A DNA stretch of 6,454 nucleotides from Desulfobacterales bacterium (GCA_007127175.1 SKZX01000232.1:1-6454), one strand, 5' to 3'; counted from the first letter of the stretch, positions 1 to 5,399 are shown. A program made the numbers and translations. Notes: a model not told the origin generated them from the letters alone.

Positions 1-78
1 AGGCGCCTGGAGGGAACACCCCTCCAAAAGGCCGAAGCGCTGGCAGCCATCCTTAAACAACGGGCACTGATTTCCTGA
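1..78 (+). CDS. etfB: Electron transfer flavoprotein subunit beta, C-terminal end (partial)
   Basis: The window opens inside a reading frame that gives 25 residues (RRLEGTPLQKAEALAAILKQ, then RALIS) before TGA at 76-78. A GTP-x2-KAE-x-L-x2-ILK tail like this is typical of the C-terminus of EtfB, the small ETF subunit that binds AMP or a second FAD and docks onto partner dehydrogenases. The gene ends one nucleotide before the ATG of etfA, which is the usual etfB-etfA order and implies translational coupling. The call rests on this short tail and on position; the body of the gene lies upstream of the window, so whether it is a bifurcating or a plain EtfB cannot be judged. Confidence 0.82.
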   Translation, partial: RRLEGTPLQKAEALAAILKQRALIS

Positions 79-79
79 T

Positions 80-1111
80 ATGCCGGAAAAACGAACCATC
101 GCTGTTATCGCCGCCCATGCCGAGGGGCGGGTGCTGCCTGAAACATACGATGCGGCGGCTTTTGCGGAAAAACTGGGGAACGGGGCGATTGAAGCGGTTG
201 AAATAATCGTTGCCGGTGAGGGGATTGACGCGGTTGCCGAAGAAATCGCCCGACAGACCGGGATGGATGTCCGGGCGGTTTCCTGTCCCGGTATCAGCGC
301 CTTTTCATCCGAAGCCTGGTGCGCGCTGATTGCCCCAATGGTTTCGGAAAAGGGTTTTGAGTTCATATGCGCACCGCACAATTCACAGGGACTCGATTAC
401 GCGCCTGCCCTGGCCGCCATGCTGGGTGCGGGGTGCATCACCGGTATAAACGGCTTGTTTTATGAGAAGGAAACGGTTTATTTTCAGAAAGACGTTTATG
501 GTGGAAAGGTCCGGGCAAACATGGCTTCCTGCGCGAAGACCGCGGTGCTGACGGTCCAGCCCGGCGTATTCCGACTTGACGCCGGCGGCCGGAGGCAGCC
601 CGGCAGGGTTACACGGGTGGCGGTTGAAGGGATATCCGGCCAGGTAAATGTACTGGGTGTGCGCAAGGCCCCTGCCGACACCTCCGGTTTGGCCGAAGCA
701 AAGGTGGTGATCGCCGCCGGAAGGGGCATCGGTGAAGCGGAAAACATGCCCTTGATGGACCGTCTTGCGGCACTGTTTCCCCGGTCGGCCGTTGCCGGGA
801 CCCGGATCGTGTGCGACCGGGGATGGCTCCCCTACAGCCGGCAGGTCGGCGTCACCGGGATTGCGGTGGCCCCGGCGCTTTACTTCGCGTGCGGGGTGTC
901 AGGGGCGTCTCAGCACGTCATGGGCATGCGCGGCGCAGGGTTTGTCGTGGCCGTCAACACGGATCCCCAGGCGGCCATGTTTAATGAGTCCGATGTCTGC
1001 ATCGTTGAGGACATCAACACGTTCATTCCGCTTCTGCTGGGGGTTTTTCAGCAGGGGCAAAACGAAAACCCGGTGCCGGCGGCACCGGACAATGAAGAAT
1101 CCGGAGGTTGA
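80..1111 (+). CDS. etfA: Electron transfer flavoprotein subunit alpha
   Basis: This 343-aa protein is the large ETF subunit, a cytoplasmic FAD carrier that takes electrons from acyl-CoA dehydrogenases. Residues 5 to about 170 form the N-terminal alpha/beta ETF domain. Residues 203 to about 320 form the FAD domain: GRG at 214-216, Thr241-Arg242, VGVTG at 256-260, GVSGASQH at 272-279 and VNTDP at 292-296. Arg242, Thr259 and His279 fall at the spacing of the FAD-contacting Arg249, Thr266 and His286 of human ETF-alpha. The usual Ser-Arg is Thr-Arg here, and INKDP is VNTDP, so this is a diverged paralogue. It has no N-terminal ferredoxin extension, and a low-complexity tail of about 20 residues follows the FAD domain. 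The ATG lies 1 nt after the etfB stop and has no clear Shine-Dalgarno, so coupled translation is likely. The 3' end carries the ribosome binding site of the next gene. Confidence 0.93.
   Translation: MPEKRTIAVIAAHAEGRVLPETYDAAAFAEKLGNGAIEAVEIIVAGEGIDAVAEEIARQTGMDVRAVSCPGISAFSSEAWCALIAPMVSEKGFEFICAPHNSQGLDYAPALAAMLGAGCITGINGLFYEKETVYFQKDVYGGKVRANMASCAKTAVLTVQPGVFRLDAGGRRQPGRVTRVAVEGISGQVNVLGVRKAPADTSGLAEAKVVIAAGRGIGEAENMPLMDRLAALFPRSAVAGTRIVCDRGWLPYSRQVGVTGIAVAPALYFACGVSGASQHVMGMRGAGFVVAVNTDPQAAMFNESDVCIVEDINTFIPLLLGVFQQGQNENPVPAAPDNEESGG
1103..1107 (+). promoter_or_regulatory. Ribosome binding site deciding the SDR start
   Basis: GGAGG lies inside the last codons of etfA (Ser-Gly-Gly-stop), 5 nt before the ATG at 1113. 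It selects this ATG over the in-frame ATG at 1092 and over longer open-frame extensions that would overlap etfA deeply. Confidence 0.8.
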
Positions 1112-1112
1112 C

Positions 1113-1871
1113 ATGGTATCTTTTTCACTGGCGAACAAGATTGCACTGATCACCGGGGCCAGCCGGGGCATTGGGGAAGCGATTGCGCTGACGCTTTCCG
1201 ATCACGGGGCGACCTGTATCCTGGCGAGCCGCAAGCTGGAATCCCTTGAGGTCGTCAAACAGAAAATTGTCGATAAGGGGGGCAAGGCCGAGGCCATTGC
1301 CTGCAACACGGGGCAGATGGACCAGGTCCAGGCGCTTTTCGCGCAGGTCCGGTCCACATACGGCAGACTCGACATCCTGATCAATAACGCGGCCACCAAT
1401 CCGTATTTCGGGTCTTTGATGGATGCGCCGGAATGGGCCATGGACAAAACATTCGCGGTCAACCTCAAGGGGCCTTTTTTCCTGAGCCAGTATGCCGCAA
1501 AACTCATGGTTGAAAGCGGCGGCGGTTCCATCGTCAATGTGGCGTCCATCAACGGCATCCGGCCGGCGCCCTTCCAGGGCATCTATTCCATCACCAAGGC
1601 AGCGGTCATTTCCATGACAAAAGCGTTCGCCAAGGAGCTGGCCGCCAGCAACATCCGGGTCAACGCGCTGCTTCCGGGGTTGACGGAAACCCGTTTTTCC
1701 GCGGCCATCATCGAGAACAAGGATATATACAATTACGCCCTTGCCCAGATACCCATGAACCGGCACGCCACCCCGGATGAAATGGTGGGCGCGGTCCTTT
1801 ACCTGGTGTCCGATGCCGCCTCTTTCACCACCGGCGCAACCATCGTCTGCGACGGCGGCGCTCTGGCTTAA
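1113..1871 (+). CDS. SDR-family oxidoreductase (classical short-chain dehydrogenase, DHRS4-like)
   Basis: This is a 252-aa classical short-chain dehydrogenase/reductase at the normal family length. The Rossmann cofactor motif TGASRGIG is at 14-21 and NNAA at 91-94. The catalytic tetrad is Asn117, Ser145, Tyr158 and Lys162 (YSITK). PG at 188-189 and the C-terminal segment TGATIVCDGG complete the fold. The second strand ends in Ala-Ser-Arg (38-40) rather than an acidic residue, which usually favours NADP(H) over NAD(H). The stretch NPYFGSLMD (96-104) and the NLKGPFF segment resemble DHRS4-type carbonyl or retinol reductases, but substrate cannot be assigned. The gene starts 1 nt after the etfA stop, with GGAGG inside etfA. 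In this operon a role as a 3-hydroxyacyl-CoA or alcohol/ketone oxidoreductase beside ETF-linked dehydrogenation is plausible inference. Confidence 0.9.
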   Translation: MVSFSLANKIALITGASRGIGEAIALTLSDHGATCILASRKLESLEVVKQKIVDKGGKAEAIACNTGQMDQVQALFAQVRSTYGRLDILINNAATNPYFGSLMDAPEWAMDKTFAVNLKGPFFLSQYAAKLMVESGGGSIVNVASINGIRPAPFQGIYSITKAAVISMTKAFAKELAASNIRVNALLPGLTETRFSAAIIENKDIYNYALAQIPMNRHATPDEMVGAVLYLVSDAASFTTGATIVCDGGALA

Positions 1872-1872
1872 C

Positions 1873-1878
1873 AAGGAG
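1873..1878 (+). promoter_or_regulatory. Ribosome binding site of the winged-helix/Fe-S gene
   Basis: AAGGAG lies in the 12-nt gap after the SDR stop codon, 5 nt before the ATG at 1884, and supports that start. Confidence 0.75.
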
Positions 1879-1883
1879 AATTC

Positions 1884-2951
1884 ATGACCGATCAACTCTA
1901 CCGTGAGCTGCAGGAGCGGCTCGATACCTATTCCCTGGGATTCCCGGCAACCAAATCCGGTATTGAAATTAAGATTTTAAAGCATCTCTTCTCCGAGGCG
2001 GATGCAAAACTGTTTCTCGCCCTTTCCCCAATGGTGGAGCCGCCGGAACCGGTGGCCGAAAGAATGGGCATTTCCGTGGAAGATGCGGGGACCCGCCTCG
2101 AGGACATGGCGAAAAGGGGGCTTTTGTTTCGCCTGGCAAAGGGCGGTGCGCCGCGCTATGGGGCGATTCCCTTTATACACGGCCTCTATGAGTTCCAGGT
2201 CAAGCGGCTGGATCCGGAATTTGCCGCTATGGCCGAACAATACATGCAGGAAGGCCTTGACAGGGCCATGGCCGAAAGCGCGGAATATTTTCTGCGCACC
2301 ATTCCCGTGAACGCGTCCGTTGATGTTGTCCACCAGGTGGCCGCCTATGACGATGCCTGCGAAATACTCAGGAGCAGAAAACTCATCGTCGTGACCGACT
2401 GCATCTGCCGCAAGCAGAAATCACTCGTGGGGGAGAGCTGCGGAAAGACAATGGAGGCGTGTTTCATGTTCGGGTCCATGGGGCAGTATTACCTGGACCA
2501 CGGCATGGGGCGGCAGGTCACGGTGGCGGAAGCCGAAAAGATCCTGGCCGATGCCCGGGACGCCGGGCTGGTCACCCAGCCGGCCACCGCACAGAACCCG
2601 GCAGGCATGTGCAACTGCTGCGGGGATTGCTGCGGGGTGCTCCGGGTGCTCAACATGCACCCAAAGCCTGCGGAGATCGTATTTTCAAACCATTACGCCG
2701 TTGTGGATGAAGACGAATGCACGGCCTGCGAGGCCTGCGAGGAAAGGTGCCAGATGAATGCCATTGCGGTTGGGGATGCCGACGTTGCCGTTGTGAACGT
2801 CGACCGGTGCATCGGGTGCGGGCTATGTGTTACCGATTGCCCCACCGAAGCCGTCAAGCTGGTCCCCAAGCCGGAAGAAAATCGCCGCGTACCGCCTTCC
2901 GGCAGCATGGACCAGATGATGGCCATGGCCAGAAAACGCGGGCTGATGTAA
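1884..2951 (+). CDS. Winged-helix-like, Cys-rich, 2x[4Fe-4S] ferredoxin-domain protein
   Basis: This 355-aa cytoplasmic protein has several parts. Residues about 25-95 look like a winged helix (PEPVAERMGISVEDAGTRLE, then a hydrophobic helix and a basic wing). About 95-165 is helical. At 173-193 there is a Cys-x-Cys-x10-Cys-x6-Cys motif (C173, C175, C186, C193). At 243-250 there is a dense cluster (C243, C245, C246, C249, C250). The C-terminus has two ferredoxin motifs, C279/C282/C285/C289 and C309/C312/C315/C319. The first ends in Cys-Gln instead of the usual Cys-Pro; the second is canonical CxxCxxCxxxCP. The tail is Met-rich. Two [4Fe-4S] clusters are expected, and the upstream cysteines could hold another cluster or metal. 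It closes the etfBA-SDR unit, so it may pass electrons between ETF and a reductase, or sense redox state. Similar proteins are known to me only as generic 4Fe-4S proteins of anaerobes. The frame ends in tandem stops TAA-TAG. Confidence 0.85.
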   Translation: MTDQLYRELQERLDTYSLGFPATKSGIEIKILKHLFSEADAKLFLALSPMVEPPEPVAERMGISVEDAGTRLEDMAKRGLLFRLAKGGAPRYGAIPFIHGLYEFQVKRLDPEFAAMAEQYMQEGLDRAMAESAEYFLRTIPVNASVDVVHQVAAYDDACEILRSRKLIVVTDCICRKQKSLVGESCGKTMEACFMFGSMGQYYLDHGMGRQVTVAEAEKILADARDAGLVTQPATAQNPAGMCNCCGDCCGVLRVLNMHPKPAEIVFSNHYAVVDEDECTACEACEERCQMNAIAVGDADVAVVNVDRCIGCGLCVTDCPTEAVKLVPKPEENRRVPPSGSMDQMMAMARKRGLM

Positions 2952-2953
2952 TA

Positions 2954-2994
2954 GAAGGCCGAATTTTGAGATGGGTTCTAATCAAACCGGCTTC
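2954..2994. terminator. Imperfect hairpin at the convergent gene junction (possible bidirectional terminator)
   Basis: GAAG (2954-2957), a bulged G and CCG (2959-2961) pair with CGG and CTTC (2988-2994). Inside this, TTTGA (2965-2969) pairs with TCAAA (2982-2986) around a 12-nt loop. The hairpin fills the whole 41-nt gap between the Fe-S gene and the convergent UspA gene and overlaps the last two bases of the usp stop codon. There is no clear U-tract on either strand, so intrinsic termination is uncertain; mRNA 3'-end protection is equally possible. Confidence 0.35.
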
Positions 2995-3475
2995 ACCGCT
3001 TTACGGGAATCACGAAAACGGGGATTTTGCTTCTTCGCAGCACGCGACGGGCTGTTGAGCCCATGATGGCATCGGTCAGGCCGCCGGCCCCGAGCGATCC
3101 CATAACAATGATGCCGCACTGCTGTTCTTCGGCGACCAGGAGGATTTTTTCCACGGGGTTTCCCCGCCGGACAATAATCTCATCGGCACCATATTTGCAT
3201 TGCGGGATTGCGGCTTTCGCCTCTTCGCAAAATTCCTTGAGCCGCTCTTTCATGATGTCGACGGCCTCGTTGTTGACCCGCTTTTTCAACTGGTTCCACT
3301 CCTGCTCGGAAAAATATACCTGAACCGAAGGGGATGAGGACACATCCTCGATCACGTTGAGCATGATCAGCTTGGCCTTGAGCTTGTCGGCCAGCGCCAT
3401 CGCCCAGGAAAGGGTCATGCGTGAGCTTTCTGAAAGATCGGTTGCATAAAGGATTTTTTTTACTTCCGGAATCAT
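2993..3475 (-). CDS. Universal stress protein, UspA family (ATP-binding type)
   Basis: This 160-aa single-domain Usp protein has a typical length. It begins with the KKILYATDLSE strand and loop (Asp13 is the usual nucleotide contact). An amphipathic helical insert at about 55-90 is rich in Glu and Lys. It ends with the ATP-binding motif G-x2-G-x9-G-S (Gly126, Gly129, Gly139, Ser140), followed by TARRVLRRSKIPVFVIP. The intact motif places it in the ATP-binding class rather than the non-binding UspA subgroup. Such proteins are cytoplasmic and help survival under starvation, redox or energy stress; the exact role here is unknown. The ATG is set by AAAGGAGG (3483-3490) with 7-nt spacing. It reads against the upstream operon and in the same direction as the crotonase gene, from which it is 157 nt away with its own possible promoter. 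Confidence 0.93.
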   Translation of the reverse strand: MIPEVKKILYATDLSESSRMTLSWAMALADKLKAKLIMLNVIEDVSSSPSVQVYFSEQEWNQLKKRVNNEAVDIMKERLKEFCEEAKAAIPQCKYGADEIIVRRGNPVEKILLVAEEQQCGIIVMGSLGAGGLTDAIMGSTARRVLRRSKIPVFVIPVKR

Positions 3476-3549
3476 TTCGAGGCCTCCTTTTTGGGCTGAG
3501 TGAATAGGGAATAATCACCCTGTTTCCGGCCGCAGGCTTTTTTTCAGCA

Positions 3550-3575
3550 ATTACACGTATTGATAATGGTGTCAA
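3550..3575 (-). promoter_or_regulatory. Possible promoter of the UspA gene
   Basis: On the minus strand a perfect TTGACA (3570-3575) is followed after 14 nt by TGTAAT (3550-3555), which matches TATAAT at five of six positions. The spacer is shorter than the usual 16-18 nt, so this is only a weak sigma70-type candidate. It lies 75-100 nt upstream of the start codon. Confidence 0.3.
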
Positions 3576-3632
3576 CTTAAAATACGTCGTCCCCGATTAT
3601 TGCGGGATTCGCTCATGGCAACGGGATTCTGC

Positions 3633-4436
3633 CTATGGGGCTGCCGATCCGGGGCCCTTTTTATTGATCATGGCATCAAGGGCGTCCTGGTGCTCGGCCG
3701 TGGTGTGGCAGAGCGCCTGAAAGGCCGCGCTTTGGTCTAGGTGCTGGGCCAGGGAGGTGTGCTGCCCCGAATAAAGCAGGCGTTTGGCCATGCGGAGGGC
3801 CTGTGATGATTTCTGCGAAATTTTCTGCGCCAGGGCCATGGTGTTTTCCAATAGCGCTTCATGGGGCACCACATAGCTCACCATCCCTGCCTTTTCAGCT
3901 GCCCGGGCATCGATAATGTCGCCGGTGAACGTCAACTCGCAGGCCTTGGCCATTCCGACCGCCCGGGGCAGAAACCAGGCCCCGCCATCACCCGGTATGA
4001 TGCCGATGTTCAGAAAGGTTTCGCCCATCCGGGCCTTTTCGGAAGCGATGCGGATGTCGCACATCAGGGCAAGGTCGCAGCCCGCGCCGATCGCGGGGCC
4101 GTTGACGGCGGCGATGGTCGGTACTTCAACCCCGTGGATTGCCAGTGGAATCCGCTGAATATTTTTCCTGTAGTTTTCCATGATCTGGGCCGGACTTCCG
4201 CCGAACATGCCTTTTTTCTCAAGCATGTCCTTGATGTTTCCCCCCGATGAAAATGCCGGGTCCACCCCCGTGACAATCAGCACCTTCGTGTTCATGTCGG
4301 CATTGACCATTGTACAGGCGGTCTCAATTTCTGCGATGATTTCAGGCGTAGAAATGGCATTCCGGGTGTCGGGCCGGTTCAGGGTCAACAGGGCGATGCC
4401 GTCTTTCCGTTCAAATCGTATTTCTTTGAATGTCAT
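3633..4436 (-). CDS. Crotonase-family protein (enoyl-CoA hydratase/isomerase) with altered active site
   Basis: This 267-aa crotonase-fold protein has the expected length. The oxyanion-hole regions are present: AFSSGGNIKDM at 61-71 and NGPAIGAGCDL at 112-122. The loop GIIPGDGGAWFLPRAVG at 145-161, LTFTGD at 168-173 and a typical C-terminal helical trimer region follow. Aligned by motif to rat mitochondrial enoyl-CoA hydratase, the two catalytic glutamates (Glu144, Glu164) become Asp121 and Phe141. Asp150 in the PGDGG loop is the nearest acidic candidate. This pattern fits isomerase- or hydrolase-like crotonases (PaaG-like enzymes also lack the second Glu) better than a standard hydratase, so reaction and substrate stay open. 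The ATG at 4436 is chosen because AAGGA (4444-4448) precedes it by 7 nt; a TTG at 4460 lacks such support. It may precede usp in one transcript. Confidence 0.88.
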   Translation of the reverse strand: MTFKEIRFERKDGIALLTLNRPDTRNAISTPEIIAEIETACTMVNADMNTKVLIVTGVDPAFSSGGNIKDMLEKKGMFGGSPAQIMENYRKNIQRIPLAIHGVEVPTIAAVNGPAIGAGCDLALMCDIRIASEKARMGETFLNIGIIPGDGGAWFLPRAVGMAKACELTFTGDIIDARAAEKAGMVSYVVPHEALLENTMALAQKISQKSSQALRMAKRLLYSGQHTSLAQHLDQSAAFQALCHTTAEHQDALDAMINKKGPGSAAP

Positions 4437-4459
4437 AAATTTTTCCTTTTTTATGCGCA

Positions 4460-4534
4460 AACCCCCAGGGGACAGACTTCCAGTCTGTCTCCCGGGTCGA
4501 AGCCCCTGCCTGCCATTTTATTCAAGGACAATTT
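4460..4534. repeat. CAGACT hairpin repeat, copy 1 (long form)
   Basis: This copy contains the perfect hairpin GACAGACT-TCC-AGTCTGTC (4471-4489), then CGGGTCGAAG, CCCTGCC and the tail AAGGACAATTT. The 75-bp unit recurs with few changes at 5443-5517. It begins 24 nt upstream of the crotonase ATG, so the hairpin would lie in the 5' leader of that mRNA if transcription starts further upstream. Confidence 0.85.
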
Positions 4535-4547
4535 CCCCCGTGTGTCC

Positions 4548-4703
4548 CCGGGCATTGCCCTTGCAACTGCATGGGAACGCTGATATCTCCATGGCTCGCT
4601 TGTGCGCGCCCTGTGATAAACGGCAAAGCCACAGGGCGCCTGCCCGCGCTTCGCCAGGAGCTATCAGCAACCCCCTGCAATTGTTGCTTCGGGCAATCCC
4701 CGG
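4548..4703. repeat. Large imperfect palindrome (about 156 bp, MITE/REP-like)
   Basis: The outer arms CCGGGCATTGCCC (4548-4560) and GGGCAATCCCCGG (4691-4703) are reverse complements at 12 of 13 positions. Inward, GCTGATA (4579-4585) pairs with TATCAGC (4662-4668), CTCC (4587-4590) with GGAG (4657-4660), and TGGC (4592-4595) with GCCA (4653-4656). The core GCGCCCTGTG (4606-4615) pairs perfectly with CACAGGGCGC (4630-4639) around a 14-nt loop. The element has no coding capacity, and no convincing flanking duplication was seen. Its nature as a non-autonomous mobile or REP-type element is inference. Confidence 0.8.
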
Positions 4704-4741
4704 CGCCACCCGGTTGAAATTGGTCATTTGTATAAGGGCAA
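4696..4741. repeat. GGTCATTT box repeat, copy 1
   Basis: CGGCGCCACCCGG, TGAAA, GGTCATTT and TATAAGGG occur in this order, matching 5118-5160 (CGGTGCCACCCGG, TGAAA, GGTCATTT, TATACAGGG) with about one change in four or five. It overlaps the right arm of the preceding palindrome by a few bases. Confidence 0.6.
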
Positions 4742-4762
4742 CGATCCAAGAGGGCTTTTCAA

Positions 4763-4790
4763 CCTCTCGGGGTCGGCGTCGGGGTCGAAT
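4763..4790. repeat. GGGGTC-type short tandem run, copy 1
   Basis: CTCTCGGGGTCGG-CGTCGGGGTCGAAT is a short degenerate tandem of GGGGTC/GGCGTC units. A longer relative lies at 5362-5393. In both places the run is followed closely by a CAGACT hairpin repeat. Confidence 0.65.
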
Positions 4791-4796
4791 CTGTTC

Positions 4797-4830
4797 CACC
4801 TCCAAGGGGCAGACTGTTAGTCTGTCTCTA
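4797..4830. repeat. CAGACT hairpin repeat, copy 2 (degenerate)
   Basis: CCAAGGGGCAGACT-GTT-AGTCTGTCTC keeps the CAGACT/AGTCTG stem (4810-4815 and 4819-4824) but has loop GTT instead of TCC, and it lacks the CGGGTCGAAG tail of the other copies. Confidence 0.65.
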
Positions 4831-4867
4831 ACGTTTGGGTGTTTTTTGATTTGCCGGTGATCCTGAT

Positions 4868-5057
4868 TATCCCCGGAGGGGATATTCAATACAGCCGGTG
4901 GTTTCAACCACCGGAAAGGTCAATATGAACCGCTATTCCGAAGTCCTGAAGGGACGACATCTTTTGAATGGCGTCCCTTCCGGACTCGGTGCTATAATTC
5001 CCATGCCCATACCGGTGGTTGAAACCACCGGCTAAAATCCATATCCCCTTCGGGGAT
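4868..5057. repeat. Symmetric five-hairpin palindromic element (about 190 bp)
   Basis: Five hairpins are arranged around a centre near 4963. The outer pair is TATCCCC-GGA-GGGGATA (4868-4884) and ATCCCC-TTC-GGGGAT (5043-5057). The next pair is CCGGTGGTT-TC-AACCACCGG (4895-4914) and its exact reverse complement (5012-5031). The central hairpin has arms 4938-4956 and 4972-4989, including GAAGGGACG against CGTCCCTTC. CTGATT (4863-4868) and AATCAG (5065-5070) may extend the symmetry. There is no coding sequence. The form resembles REP doublets or palindromic MITEs mobilised in trans, but that is inference. Confidence 0.85.
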
Positions 5058-5117
5058 TAAACACAATCAGATTACACCGCCATCCCTCGGTTAATCGGCT
5101 GTCCAACCCCAAGGCAA

Positions 5118-5160
5118 CACCCGGTGCCACCCGGGTGAAAAGGGTCATTTATACAGGGAA
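5118..5160. repeat. GGTCATTT box repeat, copy 2
   Basis: This is the diverged second copy of 4696-4741. It includes the perfect palindrome CACCCGGGTG at 5128-5137 and then AAAAGGGTCATTTATACAGGG. About 200 bp of unrelated, partly AT-rich sequence separates it from the GGGGTC run at 5362, whereas in the first block the two are almost adjacent. Confidence 0.6.
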
Positions 5161-5300
5161 GGCTGAAAGGACAAGCGTTTGGCACCCTTTTGAATTGTTG
5201 CATTCGCCTCGTGACGTGTCAATATGAAAAACCGGTTTGCCGGCACCCGGTCGTGAATGTACGTTTTCAGGGGAAAAAATAGTGGTGCATGATGTTGCAT

Positions 5301-5333
5301 GTATGTTATTTTATATAATAATTTATATTTAAG
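5301..5333. other. AT-rich island
   Basis: A run of about 30 bases is almost entirely A and T in otherwise GC-rich DNA and contains a perfect TATAAT (5314-5319) on the plus strand. No matching -35 box lies at 16-18 nt upstream; TTGCAT at 5295-5300 is only 13 nt away. It could be a promoter UP-like or regulator-binding segment, or part of an inserted sequence. Confidence 0.4.
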
Positions 5334-5361
5334 GTCAATTTCCCCAGGAAGGTTGTTCATT

Positions 5362-5393
5362 CTCTCGGGGTCGGGGTCGGTATCGGGTTCGAA
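5362..5393. repeat. GGGGTC-type short tandem run, copy 2
   Basis: CTCTCGGGGTCGGGGTCGG followed by TATCGGGTTCGAAT is a longer version of the run at 4763-4790. The preceding 15 bases are also related in both places (GAGGGCTTTTCAAC against GGAAGGTTGTTCAT). Confidence 0.65.
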
Positions 5394-5399
5394 TTTGCA

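Noticed and set aside
765..1112. Longer N-terminal extension of the SDR
   Set aside because: The extension would overlap etfA by more than 300 nt and reads as Arg/Pro/Ser-rich out-of-frame sequence; the ATG at 1113 has GGAGG at 5 nt and starts the normal SDR N-terminus.
1125..1895. 256-codon open frame antisense to the SDR gene
   Set aside because: It mirrors the SDR across its length, gives a low-complexity Gly/Arg/Asp-rich product with no family resemblance and has no good ribosome binding site; it is explained by GC-rich third positions on the sense strand.
3603..3629. CGGGATTC direct repeat downstream of the crotonase
   Set aside because: Two 8-mers 11 nt apart with no further similarity or hairpin are within chance expectation for a gap of this size.
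4437..4460. Upstream TTG start adding eight residues to the crotonase
   Set aside because: The ATG at 4436 has AAGGA 7 nt upstream and begins where the family normally begins; the extra residues (MRIKKEKF) are the translated leader and ribosome binding site.
4180..4860. 226-codon plus-strand open frame
   Set aside because: The first third is antisense to the crotonase and the rest runs through the large palindrome and repeats; there is no protein-like conservation to support it.
5180..5201. Sigma54 promoter upstream of acs (TGGCAC at 5180-5185)
   Set aside because: The GC dinucleotide required 10 nt after the GG is AA here, and the TTGC that occurs is several bases too far downstream.
4919..5228. 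GTCAATATGAA present at 4919-4929 and 5218-5228
   Set aside because: An 11-bp match without extension on either side; probably a trace of shared repeat ancestry or chance, too little to call a feature.
5145..5360. 71-codon minus-strand open frame in the repeat region
   Set aside because: It has no convincing Shine-Dalgarno, crosses the AT-rich island and a repeat box, and its product is unrecognisable.
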